Of a stretch of 64,000 nt of DNA, positions 55,437 to 63,872 are shown piece by piece. The DNA comes from Ornithinibacillus bavariensis (GTDB lineage Bacteria; Bacillota; Bacilli; Bacillales; Amphibacillaceae), in the NCBI RefSeq assembly GCF_018333235.1, contig NZ_BORP01000007.1:1-64000 (forward strand). The letters are read 5' to 3'. Numbering within the stretch: position 1 is the stretch's first letter; each line of letters starts with the position of its first letter. The position numbers and the translations under genes were made by a program. The notes under the pieces were generated by a model. The model worked only from the letters and a program-made list of their open reading frames with translations, was not told the origin of the DNA and searched no databases.

Positions 55437-55883
55437 TTAGTAAATCCAAGATTGATCTTGCTTCGTGTAGGACACTAGTTCCTTTTGATCGAAGAATAGA
55501 TTTATTTCTCTTTCAGCACTTTCTGGTGAATCAGAACCATGAATAACATTCTTACCAACTGTTACTCCAAAGTCTCCTCTGATCGTTCCAGGTGCTGCTT
55601 CAGCAGGATTTGTTTTGCCCATCATTTCACGTGCTGTTTTAATTACATTTTCACCTTCCCAAACCATCGCAAAGACTGGTCCAGAAGTAATGAAATCGAC
55701 TAATTCGCCAAAAAATGGTCGTTCTTTATGTTCACCATAATGTTCACTAGCCAATTCATTTGAAATCTGCATTAGCTTAGCCCCAACTAATTGAAATCCT
55801 TTTCTCTCAAAGCGATTTACAATTTCACCAATTAGATTTCTTTGTACCCCATCTGGTTTAACCATTAAAAACGTTTTCTCCAT
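55437..55883 (-). CDS. ndk: Nucleoside diphosphate kinase
   Basis: A 148-residue enzyme that equalises NTP and dNTP pools by phosphate transfer through the histidine in [10 protein letters not shown] near residue 115. The N-terminal [15 protein letters not shown] is typical. The ATG follows AGAGGTGTTATC. It lies between cheR and hepT. Confidence 0.95.
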   Translation of the reverse strand: MEKTFLMVKPDGVQRNLIGEIVNRFERKGFQLVGAKLMQISNELASEHYGEHKERPFFGELVDFITSGPVFAMVWEGENVIKTAREMMGKTNPAEAAPGTIRGDFGVTVGKNVIHGSDSPESAEREINLFFDQKELVSYTKQDQSWIY

Positions 55884-55961
55884 GATAACACCTCTTCTAT
55901 GTATAGCGTAATTTGTAACCGTTTAAATTCTATCAGACTTTGATAGAAATAACAATATTAA

Positions 55962-56933
55962 CTAAGCTCTTCTTTTTCCGATATATTTTGCAATTTGTTC
56001 AAGAGTCAATTTGGCTTTATTATGTGGTAGATCTCGAAGTGCGTTAAAGGCTTTTTCTAAATACCGTTCACTAATTTGATAGGAGCGCTCAATAGCATCC
56101 GTATTTATTAAAAGATCTATTAATGATTTCATTTCGTCCTTCGTCACAGCTTCAGGATACTCAAACGTCTGGCGCAATTGCTGCTGAAAATTGTGATCCT
56201 CCATAGCAAACAAGACTGGTAATGTCACATTCCCTTGAAGCAAATCATTTCCTGCTGGTTTTCCTAATTGGCTAGATGAAGCTGTAAAATCTAATATATC
56301 ATCAATTATTTGGTAGCTCATCCCGATATAATAACCATATTGATATAGTTTATCGATTTCTTTTTTAGGTAGCCCAGCAGTCATAGCGCCTAATTTACAG
56401 CTTATCGCTATTAATAATGCAGTCTTTCGCTTAATCCTTCTAAAATAAGTACGGATATTTTGGTCCCAATTAAATTTATCCTTAATTTGTTCAATCTCCC
56501 CTATACTAACCTCAACGAGTGTATCAGAAAGTGCTTTATGAATCATCGGATTATGTAACTGGGTTATGTTCTCTAATGCACGAGCCAATATATAGTCCCC
56601 TGTATACATAGCAACCTTATTACCGTACTGTTTTTTAATCGTTGGTTTTCCACGACGAAGCTCCGCATTATCAATGACATCATCATGAACTAATGTAGCC
56701 ATATGAATTAATTCTAAAGAGACCGCCACCGTTTTCACCTGTTCTAAGTTAACTGAACCAAATTGACTTGACAGCAAAACAAAGACAGGACGAATTCGCT
56801 TTCCTCCTGCCTGTAATAGCTGAGTAGATGCTTCTCTTAACACTGGATGCTCCGCTTGGATTGCCTCCATCAGGGACGCTTCAATTTGATCCAGCTCTTT
56901 TTTTAGGTAGTTATAGGTTTTTGGTAATTTCAT
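55962..56933 (-). CDS. hepT: Heptaprenyl diphosphate synthase component II
   Basis: A 323-residue trans-prenyltransferase, the catalytic part of the two-component enzyme that makes the C35 tail of menaquinone-7. The two aspartate-rich motifs are in HDDVIDNAELRRGKP near residue 83 and IDDILDFTASSSQLGKP near residue 210. The start is ATG 56931-56933, behind AAAAGGTG. It follows menG in the hepS-menG-hepT order of B. subtilis. Confidence 0.95.
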   Translation of the reverse strand: MKLPKTYNYLKKELDQIEASLMEAIQAEHPVLREASTQLLQAGGKRIRPVFVLLSSQFGSVNLEQVKTVAVSLELIHMATLVHDDVIDNAELRRGKPTIKKQYGNKVAMYTGDYILARALENITQLHNPMIHKALSDTLVEVSIGEIEQIKDKFNWDQNIRTYFRRIKRKTALLIAISCKLGAMTAGLPKKEIDKLYQYGYYIGMSYQIIDDILDFTASSSQLGKPAGNDLLQGNVTLPVLFAMEDHNFQQQLRQTFEYPEAVTKDEMKSLIDLLINTDAIERSYQISERYLEKAFNALRDLPHNKAKLTLEQIAKYIGKRRA

Positions 56934-56971
56934 GTATTTCACCTTTTGTCTTAGAAAACTGATATCGTATA

Positions 56972-57676
56972 TTACTTCACTGCAAGATGGACAGCAGCTA
57001 CCCCACCTGTATAGCTTTTTACATTAACTCTGGAAAATCCAGCATCGATAAACATTTTCTTTAATGTGTTTTTATCTGGGAAGTCACGAGTAGATTCATT
57101 CAACCACGCATATTCTTTGTAGCTTTTTGCAAAAATACGTCCAAATAACGGCATGATATAACGAAAATAAAAGAAATATAATTGCTTAAATCCAAATAGT
57201 GTCGGCTGAGATGTTTCCAGACATACTACTTTCCCACCAGGTTTCACTACTCGATACATTTCTTTAAGAACCGTCATATAATCTGGAACATTTCGTAACC
57301 CAAAACCGATAGTAACAAAATCAAAGGAATTATCTTCAAACGGAAGCTCCATTGCGTTACCATGAATAAATTCTAAATGTTCATAGTGAAGAGGCTCCTT
57401 TTTCTCTTTAGCAACTGATAACATATTTTTACTAAAGTCAAGACCAATAACCTTACCAGTTGGTCCAGTTGCTTCAGCAAGAGCTAAAGACCAGTCACCC
57501 GTTCCACAGCATACATCTAATGCAGATGCTCCTTCATGAACCTTCATTTGTTTCATTACATCTCTTCTCCATGCTTTATGTCGTTGAAAAGAAATAATCG
57601 AGTTCATGGAATCATATTTATCGGATATTTTTTCAAATACATGGTGCACTAATTCTGCTTTTTCTTTTTGTTCCAT
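56972..57676 (-). CDS. menG: Demethylmenaquinone methyltransferase
   Basis: A 234-residue SAM enzyme that methylates demethylmenaquinone, the last step of menaquinone synthesis. Motif I is [14 protein letters not shown] near residue 50, and the UbiE/COQ5 blocks GLRNVPDY and [14 protein letters not shown] are present. The start is ATG 57674-57676 after AAGGATTGAAG, two bases past the hepS stop. Its product feeds the qcrABC complex encoded nearby. Confidence 0.94.
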   Translation of the reverse strand: MEQKEKAELVHHVFEKISDKYDSMNSIISFQRHKAWRRDVMKQMKVHEGASALDVCCGTGDWSLALAEATGPTGKVIGLDFSKNMLSVAKEKKEPLHYEHLEFIHGNAMELPFEDNSFDFVTIGFGLRNVPDYMTVLKEMYRVVKPGGKVVCLETSQPTLFGFKQLYFFYFRYIMPLFGRIFAKSYKEYAWLNESTRDFPDKNTLKKMFIDAGFSRVNVKSYTGGVAAVHLAVK

Positions 57677-57678
57677 CT

Positions 57679-58398
57679 TCAATCCTTCTCCCAAGCGGTA
57701 TTCTGATATAGAGTAGTTTCAAATAAATGAGATAAAGCATTTTTAAACACGTTATTTTCTTCTGGAAGACCGTCTATCATACCTTTAGTTTTTTGTATCT
57801 GAATATCAAGTAAGTGCTGCATTTCCTCTTGATTTAACGGATTAATCGGTCTATTTAACAAAAGAGTTAAGAATAAAAATTCTTCGATAACAGGTACCTC
57901 AGTAGTCACCTTAACAAAATCCGCGACATAATGAATCAAGAGTGAATGAATTTGTTTAATGATTTCTACATTATCTAGTAATGTGTGGTTTTTATGAAAA
58001 TAAAGCTTCATTTTTAGTTCATTAATATGTTTGATTGCAGAAGCTAACACGGTTATAAAATCATGTTCCTCTATTTCTGCTAGTAAATAATAGTAAAGAC
58101 CACTATAATAGTCTCCAGCCAGAATGGATAGTTGCTGATTCACACCGAAAACTTCTATATCCTCATCATTAGGAATATCTTCATGAATATCAAGAGCTAT
58201 CTGTACAAGCATAACGGAGACTAGCAGTTTTTCCTTTGTCCTTTGGGCTAGTGATGTTGTCTTGAACAAATAATCGAGAAAGAAAAGCTTATACTCATCA
58301 ATTACTGGACGCTCTATATACTCAATCAAAACGGTTTGTCGAAGTTTGTCATCAATCAAATCCTTAAGTTGTCGTATTTCCCTCTCCGTTGTGTACAA
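57679..58398 (-). CDS. hepS: Heptaprenyl diphosphate synthase component I
   Basis: A 239-residue helical protein, the non-catalytic partner of HepT that sets product length. The sequence [20 protein letters not shown] and the position before menG-hepT identify it. The start is taken at TTG 58396-58398 behind AAGGTGAT; GTG 58407 behind AAAGGG is nearly as good. The family is poorly conserved outside the Bacillaceae. Confidence 0.88.
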   Translation of the reverse strand: MYTTEREIRQLKDLIDDKLRQTVLIEYIERPVIDEYKLFFLDYLFKTTSLAQRTKEKLLVSVMLVQIALDIHEDIPNDEDIEVFGVNQQLSILAGDYYSGLYYYLLAEIEEHDFITVLASAIKHINELKMKLYFHKNHTLLDNVEIIKQIHSLLIHYVADFVKVTTEVPVIEEFLFLTLLLNRPINPLNQEEMQHLLDIQIQKTKGMIDGLPEENNVFKNALSHLFETTLYQNTAWEKD

Positions 58399-58494
58399 TT
58401 TTATCACCTTAGCCCTTTCAAGCCTTTTCTCTATGCCTATGCCATTATAACATAATTATAGATATTCGATAACGATTAAAATTATATGTATGTA

Positions 58495-58710
58495 TTAGCT
58501 GTTCGTAATTTCCCCATGAGAAGTTTGAATGATTGCTTTTCCCCTAACTTTTACAGCAGATGTATGTTCTGTGAATTGTGCAATCATGACCTCCCCTTTA
58601 TCAAGCTTTTCAGAATGATGGAACTTGGTGTTAGATCCTCTAGTCAATCCGATTACATTTACACCATCCTCTAGAGCTTTGATTACAAAGAAATCTGTAT
58701 TATTATACAC
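58495..58710 (-). CDS. mtrB: trp RNA-binding attenuation protein (TRAP)
   Basis: A 71-residue protein that forms an 11-mer ring, binds tryptophan and wraps (G/U)AG-repeat RNA to shut off trp genes. Highly conserved stretches are [26 protein letters not shown] and [15 protein letters not shown], with the RNA-contact lysines and arginine in place. The start is GTG 58708-58710 behind GAAGGAGTGAT. In B. subtilis it follows mtrA (folE); here no mtrA lies upstream. No trp gene is in this window. Confidence 0.94.
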   Translation of the reverse strand: MYNNTDFFVIKALEDGVNVIGLTRGSNTKFHHSEKLDKGEVMIAQFTEHTSAVKVRGKAIIQTSHGEITNS

Positions 58711-58836
58711 AGGAATCACTCCTTCATATTTTTCTTTTAGTATACCGCATATTCAAGGAATAATATTAAGAAAAACGGTGCTTCCTTATACTTTTTGATC
58801 CAAGATAAAAGCGAATTTTATGGAGTTAAAAGAAAA

Positions 58837-58860
58837 AAGGGTGCGAATGAACGCACCCTT
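58837..58860 (-). terminator. Terminator of the HU gene
   Basis: A 9-bp stem AAGGGTGCG/CGCACCCTT with a six-base loop is followed by a T run on the minus strand. Confidence 0.85.
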
Positions 58861-58876
58861 CAACCCTATGTACGTA

Positions 58877-59149
58877 TTATTTTACGCTGTCTTTAAGGGC
58901 TTTACCTGGTTTGAAAGCAGGAACTTTGCTTGCAGGGATTTCGATTTCTTCTCCAGTTTGTGGGTTACGACCTTTACGTGCAGAACGCTCACGTACCTCG
59001 AAGTTACCGAAACCGATTAATTGTACTTTTTCACCTTTTTTAAGTGAATCCATGACAGCTTCGAAAACTGCATCAACAGCTTTTGTAGCATCTTTTTTAG
59101 AAAGTTCGCTTTTTTCAGCAACTGCATTAACTAAATCTGTTTTATTCAT
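58877..59149 (-). CDS. hbs: DNA-binding protein HU
   Basis: A 90-residue nucleoid protein, a dimer that bends DNA. Features are [26 protein letters not shown], which includes the DNA-wrapping beta arm, and the C-terminal [13 protein letters not shown]. The start is ATG 59147-59149 behind GGGAGGAGGTG. It lies between mtrB and spoIVA as in B. subtilis and has its own terminator. Confidence 0.96.
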   Translation of the reverse strand: MNKTDLVNAVAEKSELSKKDATKAVDAVFEAVMDSLKKGEKVQLIGFGNFEVRERSARKGRNPQTGEEIEIPASKVPAFKPGKALKDSVK

Positions 59150-59480
59150 GACATTCACCTCCTCCCAAAAAATTTCGGGTCACATTGGTACAAAGATTTC
59201 TATTCATCATTTGTTAACCAATTTACCATCTTTTATACTTGATTGCCCCTATAATCAATAGTGACAAGGCTAATATTAAACGAGATTCCTTTAAAATTCA
59301 ACAAAAAATTACTATTTTTTCATATTTTATTAGATTTCAAGGGGTTTTATGTTATTTTTATCCATTTTTTTATTTGGATTTAAGCTATTCTAATTGTAAT
59401 ACATATCAATACTATTCGCTACTATATGTACATATCCTTCTTAAAAACACCTGTTATTTCAAAAAATGTCCTCAAAATAG
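59150..59480. other. Gene-free region between hbs and spoIVA
   Basis: About 330 AT-rich bases. On the minus strand they should carry the hbs promoter(s); candidate pieces include TTGAAT with TAATAT 17 bases later, and a TATAAA closer to the gene, but none is convincing. Short plus-strand frames here look random. No gene is called. Confidence 0.4.
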
Positions 59481-59510
59481 AAAAATAGCAGCAATTAGCT
59501 GCTATTTTTC
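59481..59510. terminator. Terminator of spoIVA
   Basis: A 12-bp stem AAAAATAGCAGC/GCTGCTATTTTT with a five-base loop directly follows the spoIVA stop. A and T runs at the sides suit both strands. Confidence 0.8.
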
Positions 59511-60989
59511 CTAAAGGATTATGGCTATTAAACCACCAGAACCCTCATTTATAATTCTTTCTAATGTCTCTTTAAGTTTATATCGTGCGTTTTCTGGCAT
59601 TAAAGATATTTTTGCTTGGATTCCCTCACGGACGATGGAGCTTAACGATCTGCCAAATATGTCTGATTCCCAGATAGATAATGGGTCCTCTTCAAAATCC
59701 TGCATTAAGTAACGTACTAATTCTTCACTTTGCTTTTCCGTACCGATAATTGGAGCAAACTCTGATTCTACCTCTACTTTGATCATATGAATCGATGGTG
59801 CAACTGCTTTTAGCCTAACTCCAAATCTGGAGCCTTGACGAATAATTTCTGGTTCATCAAGCTCCATATCCTCTAAGGTCGGAGCAGCTATTCCATAACC
59901 AGTTTGTTTTACCATCTGTAAAGCACTTGATACTTGATCATATTGGCGCTTTGCATAGGCAAAATCTTGCATTAGTTCCAATAGATGATCCTTTCCTCTA
60001 ATTTCTACACCTACTATTTCCTTTAATACTTGATCATATAAATAATCAGGTGCATGTAGATCGATTTCAGCAATTCCTTCACCCATTTCCATTCCAGCAA
60101 GGTTTGCTTTGTCAATGTAATCATAGTCTGCAAAATTACCTACAATAGTATCAACATCACGTAATCTCTTTATATTTTTAACCGTTGATTGAATAGCTTC
60201 TTGGTAGCTTTCACGAAGCCAATGGTCCTCTTTAAGTACCATTACCCAGCTAGGTAGATTTACATTAACTTCAAGTACCGGGAATTCATAAAGCGCTTCT
60301 CTGAGGACATTATATACATCATGTTCGGTCATGGATTCCACACTCATAGATAGAACAGGAATATCGTATTTTTCGGCTAGTTCTTGACGTAAAAGCTCTG
60401 TTTCTTGTCTAGTAGGTTGAACTGAGTTAACGACCATAATGAACGGTTTTCCGACTTCTTTTAATTCTTCTACTACCTTTGCTTCTGCGTCAACATAATC
60501 TCCCCGTTCAATATCACCAATAGTGCCATCCGTAGTGACTACAACACCGATTGTAGAATGCTCCTGTATAACCTTTCTTGTTCCAATTTCTGCTGCATCA
60601 TGGAATGGAATTGGTTCCTCGTACCAAGGTGTATTAATCATTCTAGGGCCATCTTCATCCTCGAAGCCTTTAGCACCCTTAACGGCATATCCAACACAAT
60701 CAACAAGTCTAATGTTTACATCTAATCCTTCCTCGACTGTAACGTTTACAGCTTGATTAGGAATAAATTTTGGTTCTGTCGTCATAATTGTTTTACCAGC
60801 AGCACTTTGGGGCAATTCATCCTGTGCTCTAACCCTCTCACTCTCATTCTCAATATTTGGAAGCACAACTAACTCCATAAACTTTTTGATGAAGGTTGAT
60901 TTTCCAGTCCGAACAGCTCCAACGATGCCTAAGTATATATCGCCGTTCGTACGCTTTGAAATATCTTTAAAAATATCTACCTTTTTCAA
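59511..60989 (-). CDS. spoIVA: Spore coat morphogenetic ATPase SpoIVA
   Basis: A 492-residue ATPase that polymerises on the forespore surface to form the base of the coat. Walker A is GAVRTGKST near residue 24; the rest is collinear with B. subtilis SpoIVA, which is also 492 residues, including the conserved end RIINEGSGGLIAIIL. The start is TTG 60987-60989 behind GGGAGGGG. A sigma-E-type promoter lies upstream at 61049-61078. This gene is a strong sign that the organism forms endospores. Confidence 0.97.
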   Translation of the reverse strand: MKKVDIFKDISKRTNGDIYLGIVGAVRTGKSTFIKKFMELVVLPNIENESERVRAQDELPQSAAGKTIMTTEPKFIPNQAVNVTVEEGLDVNIRLVDCVGYAVKGAKGFEDEDGPRMINTPWYEEPIPFHDAAEIGTRKVIQEHSTIGVVVTTDGTIGDIERGDYVDAEAKVVEELKEVGKPFIMVVNSVQPTRQETELLRQELAEKYDIPVLSMSVESMTEHDVYNVLREALYEFPVLEVNVNLPSWVMVLKEDHWLRESYQEAIQSTVKNIKRLRDVDTIVGNFADYDYIDKANLAGMEMGEGIAEIDLHAPDYLYDQVLKEIVGVEIRGKDHLLELMQDFAYAKRQYDQVSSALQMVKQTGYGIAAPTLEDMELDEPEIIRQGSRFGVRLKAVAPSIHMIKVEVESEFAPIIGTEKQSEELVRYLMQDFEEDPLSIWESDIFGRSLSSIVREGIQAKISLMPENARYKLKETLERIINEGSGGLIAIIL

Positions 60990-61048
60990 ACGATCCCCTC
61001 CCGATCACTACAATATTAATGAACAAACTACGAATAATTGACATTACA

Positions 61049-61078
61049 ATTCTATGATGTTGTCCTATCAAATTATGA
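61049..61078 (-). promoter_or_regulatory. Sigma-E-type promoter of spoIVA
   Basis: On the minus strand TCATAATT (61071-61078), a 14-base spacer and CATAGAAT (61049-61056) fit the mother-cell sigma-E pattern (ATA, 16-18 bases, CATACAAT) with one mismatch in the -10 element. Sigma-E control of spoIVA is known in B. subtilis. Confidence 0.65.
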
Positions 61079-61165
61079 CTTAATATATGCAAAAGAATTT
61101 AATTAAATGAATAATCGTTCTTCGCAGTTTGGTATTTTAGTATCACTAGAGCAAAAAATAAAAAA

Positions 61166-61193
61166 CCCCTGCAACAAATATATGCTGCAAGGG
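61166..61193 (-). terminator. Terminator of yphE-yphF
   Basis: A 10-bp stem with two G-U pairs (CCCTTGCAGC/GTTGCAGGGG on the minus strand) is followed by TTTTTTATTTTTT. It lies 26 bases past the yphF stop. Confidence 0.75.
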
Positions 61194-61219
61194 AATATAT
61201 ATGAAATATATGTTTAAAA

Positions 61220-61939
61220 TTATTCAACCATAAACACTGGCTCATTATCCTTAATAGTATAAGGTAACGAATAGACTGGTAAGAATGGTGTATTTTCCGC
61301 TAAAAGGTAACGGATATCATCCCCATCCTGATAGCTATTTTTGTACTCTTTTAAAGCATTATTCAGATCTATTCGATAATCTATATAGGTTTTACCCGTA
61401 GCATCCAATACTATGGGCAGTAAAGCATCAGAATAAGGGCTTTCGATTACCGGAGGAGATTCCAATCCTATTTTCTTATAGTCTATGGCAAAAATATCAC
61501 CCTCAATACGTTCACCAAAGGGCGGATAAATATGTTTGTTACGGAACGAATCTATTCTAACATTAACACTTCGCAAAGCTTCTGTAATCCGTAAGTCTAT
61601 TAATTTTACTTTAGGATCTGTTTCTGGATTCAAGATAGCATACTGATAAATCCCACCATTTTCATAGGCATTTCCAGGTATTTCTGCAATACTACCCTGT
61701 TCTTTTAATAACGTAAAATCAATTAAGTATTTTTCAAAAATTGGTGTATCACTTGGCTTCGTGCGAATAGGTAGTAATCCATTCGTTTTGTCTTGATAGT
61801 TTTCAATTGCTGATTGCACCAGTTCTAGCTGTGTTTCATTAGAAATTTGGTTCTTGGATAACTCATTATCGGGATATAGACATCCTGATAGAAAAATCAT
61901 CGCAAAAATCAAAAAAACTAGTATATATGTATGCTTCAT
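61220..61939 (-). CDS. yphF: YphF-like lipoprotein
   Basis: A 239-residue predicted lipoprotein: a hydrophobic signal (residues 6-18) ends in the lipobox LSGC, so the cysteine would be lipidated and the rest anchored outside the membrane. The body has YQDKTNGLLPIRTKPSDTP and PPFGERIEGDIFAIDYKK. Position between spoIVA and yphE and general features match B. subtilis YphF, of unknown function. The start is ATG 61937-61939 behind GGAGGTAG. Confidence 0.8.
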   Translation of the reverse strand: MKHTYILVFLIFAMIFLSGCLYPDNELSKNQISNETQLELVQSAIENYQDKTNGLLPIRTKPSDTPIFEKYLIDFTLLKEQGSIAEIPGNAYENGGIYQYAILNPETDPKVKLIDLRITEALRSVNVRIDSFRNKHIYPPFGERIEGDIFAIDYKKIGLESPPVIESPYSDALLPIVLDATGKTYIDYRIDLNNALKEYKNSYQDGDDIRYLLAENTPFLPVYSLPYTIKDNEPVFMVE

Positions 61940-61958
61940 TGTTCTACCTCCACTTGCT

Positions 61959-62156
61959 TTAAATAGTCGGTCCTCTAAATACGATGTAAAGAACAGTAAT
62001 ACCACCAATAAACAAGCAAATATAGGCTAATATAGATACGATAATGGCAAATACACCTTTTAATTTATATCTACTGAAAGCAATTAATCCGATTGATAAA
62101 ATTAAAAAGACCATTCCGCCAATCGATATCCACATATTTAACATTGATTCTGACAA
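61959..62156 (-). CDS. yphE: YphE-like membrane protein (DUF2768)
   Basis: A 65-residue protein with two membrane spans (about residues 8-27 and 34-59) around a conserved SRYKLKG loop, the DUF2768 pattern of B. subtilis YphE. The function is unknown. The start is TTG 62154-62156 behind AAGGGTG. It is the first gene of a two-gene unit with yphF; an extended -10 promoter lies about 45 bases upstream. Confidence 0.8.
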   Translation of the reverse strand: MSESMLNMWISIGGMVFLILSIGLIAFSRYKLKGVFAIIVSILAYICLFIGGITVLYIVFRGPTI

Positions 62157-62202
62157 CTTTATTCACCCTTTTTAAGACTAATCCTTTGTTCCTGCAAGTG
62201 GT

Positions 62203-62211
62203 ATTATAACA
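62203..62211 (-). promoter_or_regulatory. Extended -10 promoter of yphE-yphF
   Basis: On the minus strand TGT-TATAAT (hexamer at 62203-62208) is a consensus extended -10 element; the -35 region is weak. It would start transcription near 62196. The rest of 62212-62365 is AT-rich without a visible gene. Confidence 0.5.
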
Positions 62212-62365
62212 TATACATTATTTTCCGGCATTGAATATGGTAAAAGTTACAATTAATCTATCTATTCAAGTATAGCTTACATTGTAAATTCGAAGTATCT
62301 GTTTACTTTAACAAGGCGACAGTTCCGTTTAATGGAAAAGTAAATTGTTGCTTAAACAGAAAAAC

Positions 62366-62396
62366 CCGGGATGAAGAGGGGCCGTCTTCATCCCGG
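62366..62396 (-). terminator. Strong terminator downstream of spoVIF
   Basis: A 12-bp GC-rich stem CCGGGATGAAGA/TCTTCATCCCGG with a seven-base loop is followed by GTTTTTCTG on the minus strand. It lies about 100 bases after the spoVIF stop. Confidence 0.85.
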
Positions 62397-62498
62397 TTGA
62401 CTAAATAATACCCACAGCAGGCTCTATCTATGAATGCTTGTGCGTTTCATTTTATGCGAGTAGACGCGAGGTTGTATCCTCACCTGCCCAGCTTTTAG
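62397..62498 (-). other. Structured gene-free stretch between spoVIF and its terminator
   Basis: About 100 bases with several possible pairings on the minus strand: GAGG-ATACAA-CCTC, an outer GCAGG...CCTGC, and GCG...CGC. It could be the 3' untranslated part of spoVIF or a small RNA ending at the terminator at 62366. No known RNA family was recognised and no separate promoter was found. Confidence 0.35.
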
Positions 62499-62759
62499 CT
62501 ACTTTTTAAATAACTGACTCAGCGAGTTGAGATCTGATGGAATTTTGTTATTTGTAATGGATTGAACAAGTTTGTCTTCTTTTTCTTTTGAGATTGGTTT
62601 ATTTGCCATTCTTGCTAATTGTCGAACTAGTTTTCTTACTGTTCTCTCATCCGAAAAATTTGCATTTTTAACCGAGTCAGCAACTTTATATATCTCGCTA
62701 GGACTAATACCTGCGCTTTGCTGAATTTTGTCAAAGGGATTATTGCTTTTATTGCCCAC
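62499..62759 (-). CDS. spoVIF: Stage VI sporulation protein F (SpoVIF)
   Basis: An 86-residue helical protein. The stretch VADSVKNANFSDERTVRKLVRQLARMANKPISKEKED matches SpoVIF (YjcC) of B. subtilis, a regulator of late coat assembly. In B. subtilis spoVIF lies elsewhere; here it sits behind gpsA. The start is GTG 62757-62759 behind GGAGGCGAGCGT. A sporulation promoter was not identified. Confidence 0.85.
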   Translation of the reverse strand: MGNKSNNPFDKIQQSAGISPSEIYKVADSVKNANFSDERTVRKLVRQLARMANKPISKEKEDKLVQSITNNKIPSDLNSLSQLFKK

Positions 62760-62820
62760 ACGCTCGCCTCCTTGCTGCTAGATACTTCAAAATAGTATAT
62801 GCAAGGTGCTAAATAGTGTG

Positions 62821-63858
62821 TTAGCGAGCATAACGGTTCTTTAATAATGAGGCAAGGTCATCCATTTCTTCCCGTTTATCTCGTTTCATTAATTCCTCAA
62901 CAATCTCTTTCGGTTTCTTTTGATTGTGGATGATTGCATAAATGCCAGAAGTAATAGGCATTTCGACTTGTTCCGCGACAGCAAATTGGTGAGCAGCTTC
63001 AGCAGTTCTTACACCTTCCACTACCATACCCATATGCTCTAAAACATCCTCTAATTGCTTTCCTTTACCTAATAAATTCCCAGCTCGCCAGTTTCTACTA
63101 TGTACGCTCGTACAAGTAACAATGAGGTCACCTACACCAGGCAATCCTAAAAAACTTAAGGGATTTGCCCCTAGATACGTACCAAGTCGAGTAATTTCTG
63201 CTAGTCCTCTAGTGATTAGGGCTGCTTTTGCATTATCGCCATAGCCAAGCCCATCGGAAATACCTGCACCTAGAGCTATGATGTTTTTCAATGCACCTCC
63301 AAGTTCAATACCTATAACATCATTGGATGTATATACACGAAATACCTCATTAAAGAATAGATCTTGGCTGATTTTTGCATATTCCTCATTGAGAGATGCA
63401 ACTGTTACTGTTGTTGGTTGTCGCATAGCAACTTCTTCTGCATGACTAGGACCCGACAGAACGACAATATCCTCATATTGAACGGAAGGCATTTCTTCAT
63501 CAATCATTTGAGAAACACGTTTCAACGTACCAGGCTCAATTCCTTTGGTAGCATGGATAATAACAGGTTGGTGTGTTAAATTTGCTTCAAGCTGAAGACA
63601 TACTTCTCGTATCGCTTTAGTTGGGACTACGATTAGTACTACATCAACATCTTGTAACGCTTCTTTCATGTCATGAAATGCGACTATTTTTTCTGGTATC
63701 ATAATTTCCAAATAATGCTCGTTTTTATGTGTAGAGTTTATTAACTCTGCCTGTTCCTTCCGATGTGTCCATAGACGTACATCATGTCCATTATCAGATA
63801 ACACAATACTAAGTGCGGTTCCCCAGCTTCCAGCACCTAAAACAGCTACTTTTTTCAT
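62821..63858 (-). CDS. gpsA: Glycerol-3-phosphate dehydrogenase [NAD(P)+]
   Basis: A 345-residue enzyme making sn-glycerol-3-phosphate for phospholipids. The nucleotide-binding GAGSWGTAL lies at residues 8-16; the catalytic lysine is in ELGGALKNIIALGAG near residue 190, and the family block GLPGVGDLIVTCTS follows. The ATG sits behind GGGGAGGCATACATC. It follows der by 14 bases, as in B. subtilis. Confidence 0.95.
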   Translation of the reverse strand: MKKVAVLGAGSWGTALSIVLSDNGHDVRLWTHRKEQAELINSTHKNEHYLEIMIPEKIVAFHDMKEALQDVDVVLIVVPTKAIREVCLQLEANLTHQPVIIHATKGIEPGTLKRVSQMIDEEMPSVQYEDIVVLSGPSHAEEVAMRQPTTVTVASLNEEYAKISQDLFFNEVFRVYTSNDVIGIELGGALKNIIALGAGISDGLGYGDNAKAALITRGLAEITRLGTYLGANPLSFLGLPGVGDLIVTCTSVHSRNWRAGNLLGKGKQLEDVLEHMGMVVEGVRTAEAAHQFAVAEQVEMPITSGIYAIIHNQKKPKEIVEELMKRDKREEMDDLASLLKNRYAR

Positions 63859-63872
63859 GATGTATGCCTCCC

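Noticed and set aside
59239-59514. 91-codon plus-strand frame in the hbs-spoIVA gap
   Set aside because: It overlaps the probable hbs promoter and the spoIVA terminator, is rich in Phe/Tyr/Leu as random AT-rich DNA would be, and has no ribosome binding site.
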